Below, one piece after another: positions 6,167 through 6,988 of a stretch of DNA of 6,988 nt. This DNA is from Chitinophagaceae bacterium (GTDB lineage: Bacteria > Bacteroidota > Bacteroidia > Chitinophagales > Chitinophagaceae). Position 1 is the first letter of the stretch. Every line of letters starts with the position of its first letter. The DNA lies in contig PLEB01000211.1 in assembly GCA_003136915.1 (NCBI GenBank), positions 352 to 7,339 on the forward strand. The letters run 5' to 3'. Below the pieces are notes generated by a model. The model had not been told where the DNA came from and ran no database searches. It was given only the letters and a program-made list of their open reading frames with translations. Both the position numbers and the translations under genes were made by a program.

Positions 6167-6912
6167 ATACCTGGCTGATATTCTAATTTCTTTTTCTTTG
6201 ACATTCGCAGTATCGCTCTGATTAAAGCAACGGAGCCTATAATAATTCCAGCCAAACCAACTAGGGCTACAAGCACGGCAAGCCCTTCCGCTCCGCTGCA
6301 TGATAATGAGCATGCAAGTCCGGCCAGAAGATATGCAAGGCCAACGGCCGCTGCAAGAGTAAGTATGATAAGGAATGCTTTTGCTGCTACGAGATTGTTT
6401 CCTTTTACTTTTGCCTTTGCATATAGCTTCAGCTGTTTGAAAAATTCATGCTTCAGGATCTTTTTTTCAGGCCTGGTAAGTTCGTTTCTGGATCTGTATT
6501 TTAGTGAGCGAATGATTTCTTCCGCTGTCGAATCTTTACCCCTCGAGGCAGACACCTGATTAACCAGTGTTGAGGTTAATCTTTCTGAGTCAGTAGAAAA
6601 ACAATTTCTTGAAATAAAACAAATCATACAAAAAGCGCAGAATGCCAGGGTAAAGTCACAGGATTTTTGAAGCATGTAAATCTTGTGTTTGTTTTTGAAC
6701 TGTCGGGACCCTGCGCGCAGGGGATATACAAGAAAGGCTAAAATATATATCAGCAAGGCTGGGTAAAACCCAAATGCGAAAATATTAAGGTTAGTCTTAA
6801 CAAGCAGCCAACCTGCAAGAATCCCCAGAAAAGCAAGACCCAAATGAATCGTTACAATGATTATACGGGCGGTAGCCTGGTTTGCCTTAGCCCAAATTGA
6901 TATTTGTTTCAT
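6163..6912 (-). CDS. Five-helix membrane protein of unknown function
   Basis: 249 residues, starting MKQISIWAKANQATAR. Hydrophobic segments suggest transmembrane helices at about 17-38, 43-65, 85-101, 178-200 and 211-235. Between helices 3 and 4 lies a charged segment of roughly 75 residues (102-177) with EEIIRSLKYRSRNELTRPEKK and many Lys; the tail ends in MSKKKKLEYQ, which by the positive-inside rule should be cytoplasmic. Cysteines cluster in and around helix 3 (85, 92, 95, 98, 104), and two more lie at 201 and 205 between helices 4 and 5, possibly forming disulfides or a metal site. It resembles conserved hypothetical proteins I associate with Chitinophagaceae; no family function is recognised. 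Its stop overlaps the lactonase stop tail to tail, so the two genes give mutually antisense 3' ends unless transcription stops upstream. Confidence 0.82.
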   Translation of the reverse strand: MKQISIWAKANQATARIIIVTIHLGLAFLGILAGWLLVKTNLNIFAFGFYPALLIYILAFLVYPLRAGSRQFKNKHKIYMLQKSCDFTLAFCAFCMICFISRNCFSTDSERLTSTLVNQVSASRGKDSTAEEIIRSLKYRSRNELTRPEKKILKHEFFKQLKLYAKAKVKGNNLVAAKAFLIILTLAAAVGLAYLLAGLACSLSCSGAEGLAVLVALVGLAGIIIGSVALIRAILRMSKKKKLEYQPGI

Positions 6913-6976
6913 TTGTTATTTTTTAGGTTATTGATTGGAAAGAAATAATTTATTCATTGCCCTGGAATCTTAATAT

Positions 6977-6984
6977 CAAAACTA
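6977..6984 (-). promoter_or_regulatory. Possible -7 promoter element for the membrane-protein gene
   Basis: On the minus strand 6984-6977 reads TAGTTTTG, a full match to the Bacteroidota TAnnTTTG element, about 65 bp upstream of the membrane-protein ATG. The -33 box would lie outside the window, so it cannot be checked. A competing reading exists: the minus-strand frame from 6986 (DSFDIKIPGQ then TGA at 6956-6954) could be the last residues of another gene 41 bp upstream, in which case the two would form an operon. Confidence 0.27.
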
Positions 6985-6988
6985 TCTT

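Noticed and set aside
1..6988. CRISPR array, tRNA/rRNA genes, transposase or phage genes, or a defence system
   Set aside because: No regularly spaced repeats, RNA gene signatures, or nuclease, transposase or phage-type motifs were seen on either strand.

Overview
The window looks like chromosomal DNA of a Bacteroidota bacterium, most plausibly Chitinophagaceae or a close relative. This is inferred from moderate-to-low GC, start codons without a clear Shine-Dalgarno sequence, a secreted protein and a lipoprotein of types common there, and a lineage-type membrane protein. Genus cannot be told from the sequence alone.

Layout. Positions 1-635 (minus strand) hold the N-terminal part of a large secreted beta-rich protein that runs off the left edge. 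A gene-free, AT-rich divergent gap of about 577 bp follows (636-1212). It holds a 9-bp direct repeat (TTCCCAGGA twice, 19 bp apart), several small inverted repeats, and a nested hairpin (1075-1120) followed directly by a second one (1120-1140). Next is a small lipocalin-like lipoprotein gene (1213-1707, plus). Then comes the main feature: five plus-strand enzyme genes with gaps of 10, 19, 22 and 3 bp (1760-6166), surely one transcription unit. A five-helix membrane protein on the minus strand (6163-6912) converges on the last enzyme and overlaps it by 4 bp. The right edge may hold the tail of a further minus-strand gene or its promoter.

The five-gene unit encodes, in order: a classical short-chain dehydrogenase/reductase; a ROK-family sugar kinase that has lost the family's zinc-binding cysteines and the glutamate of its ExGH motif; a UPF0309-type SIS-domain protein (phosphosugar isomerase or lyase fold); a stand-alone MetE catalytic half (zinc thiol alkyltransferase fold) with all zinc ligands present; and an UlaG-like metallo-beta-lactamase-fold lactonase. 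Kinase, SIS protein, dehydrogenase and lactonase together read as a catabolic route for a sugar or sugar acid through phosphorylated and lactone intermediates. The MetE-like protein does not belong to any such route known to me. It suggests that an alkyl/methyl or thiol transfer (or C-S bond chemistry) is part of the pathway. No transporter, glycosidase or regulator of the unit lies inside the window, so the substrate stays open. This cluster is the best candidate here for an undescribed pathway.
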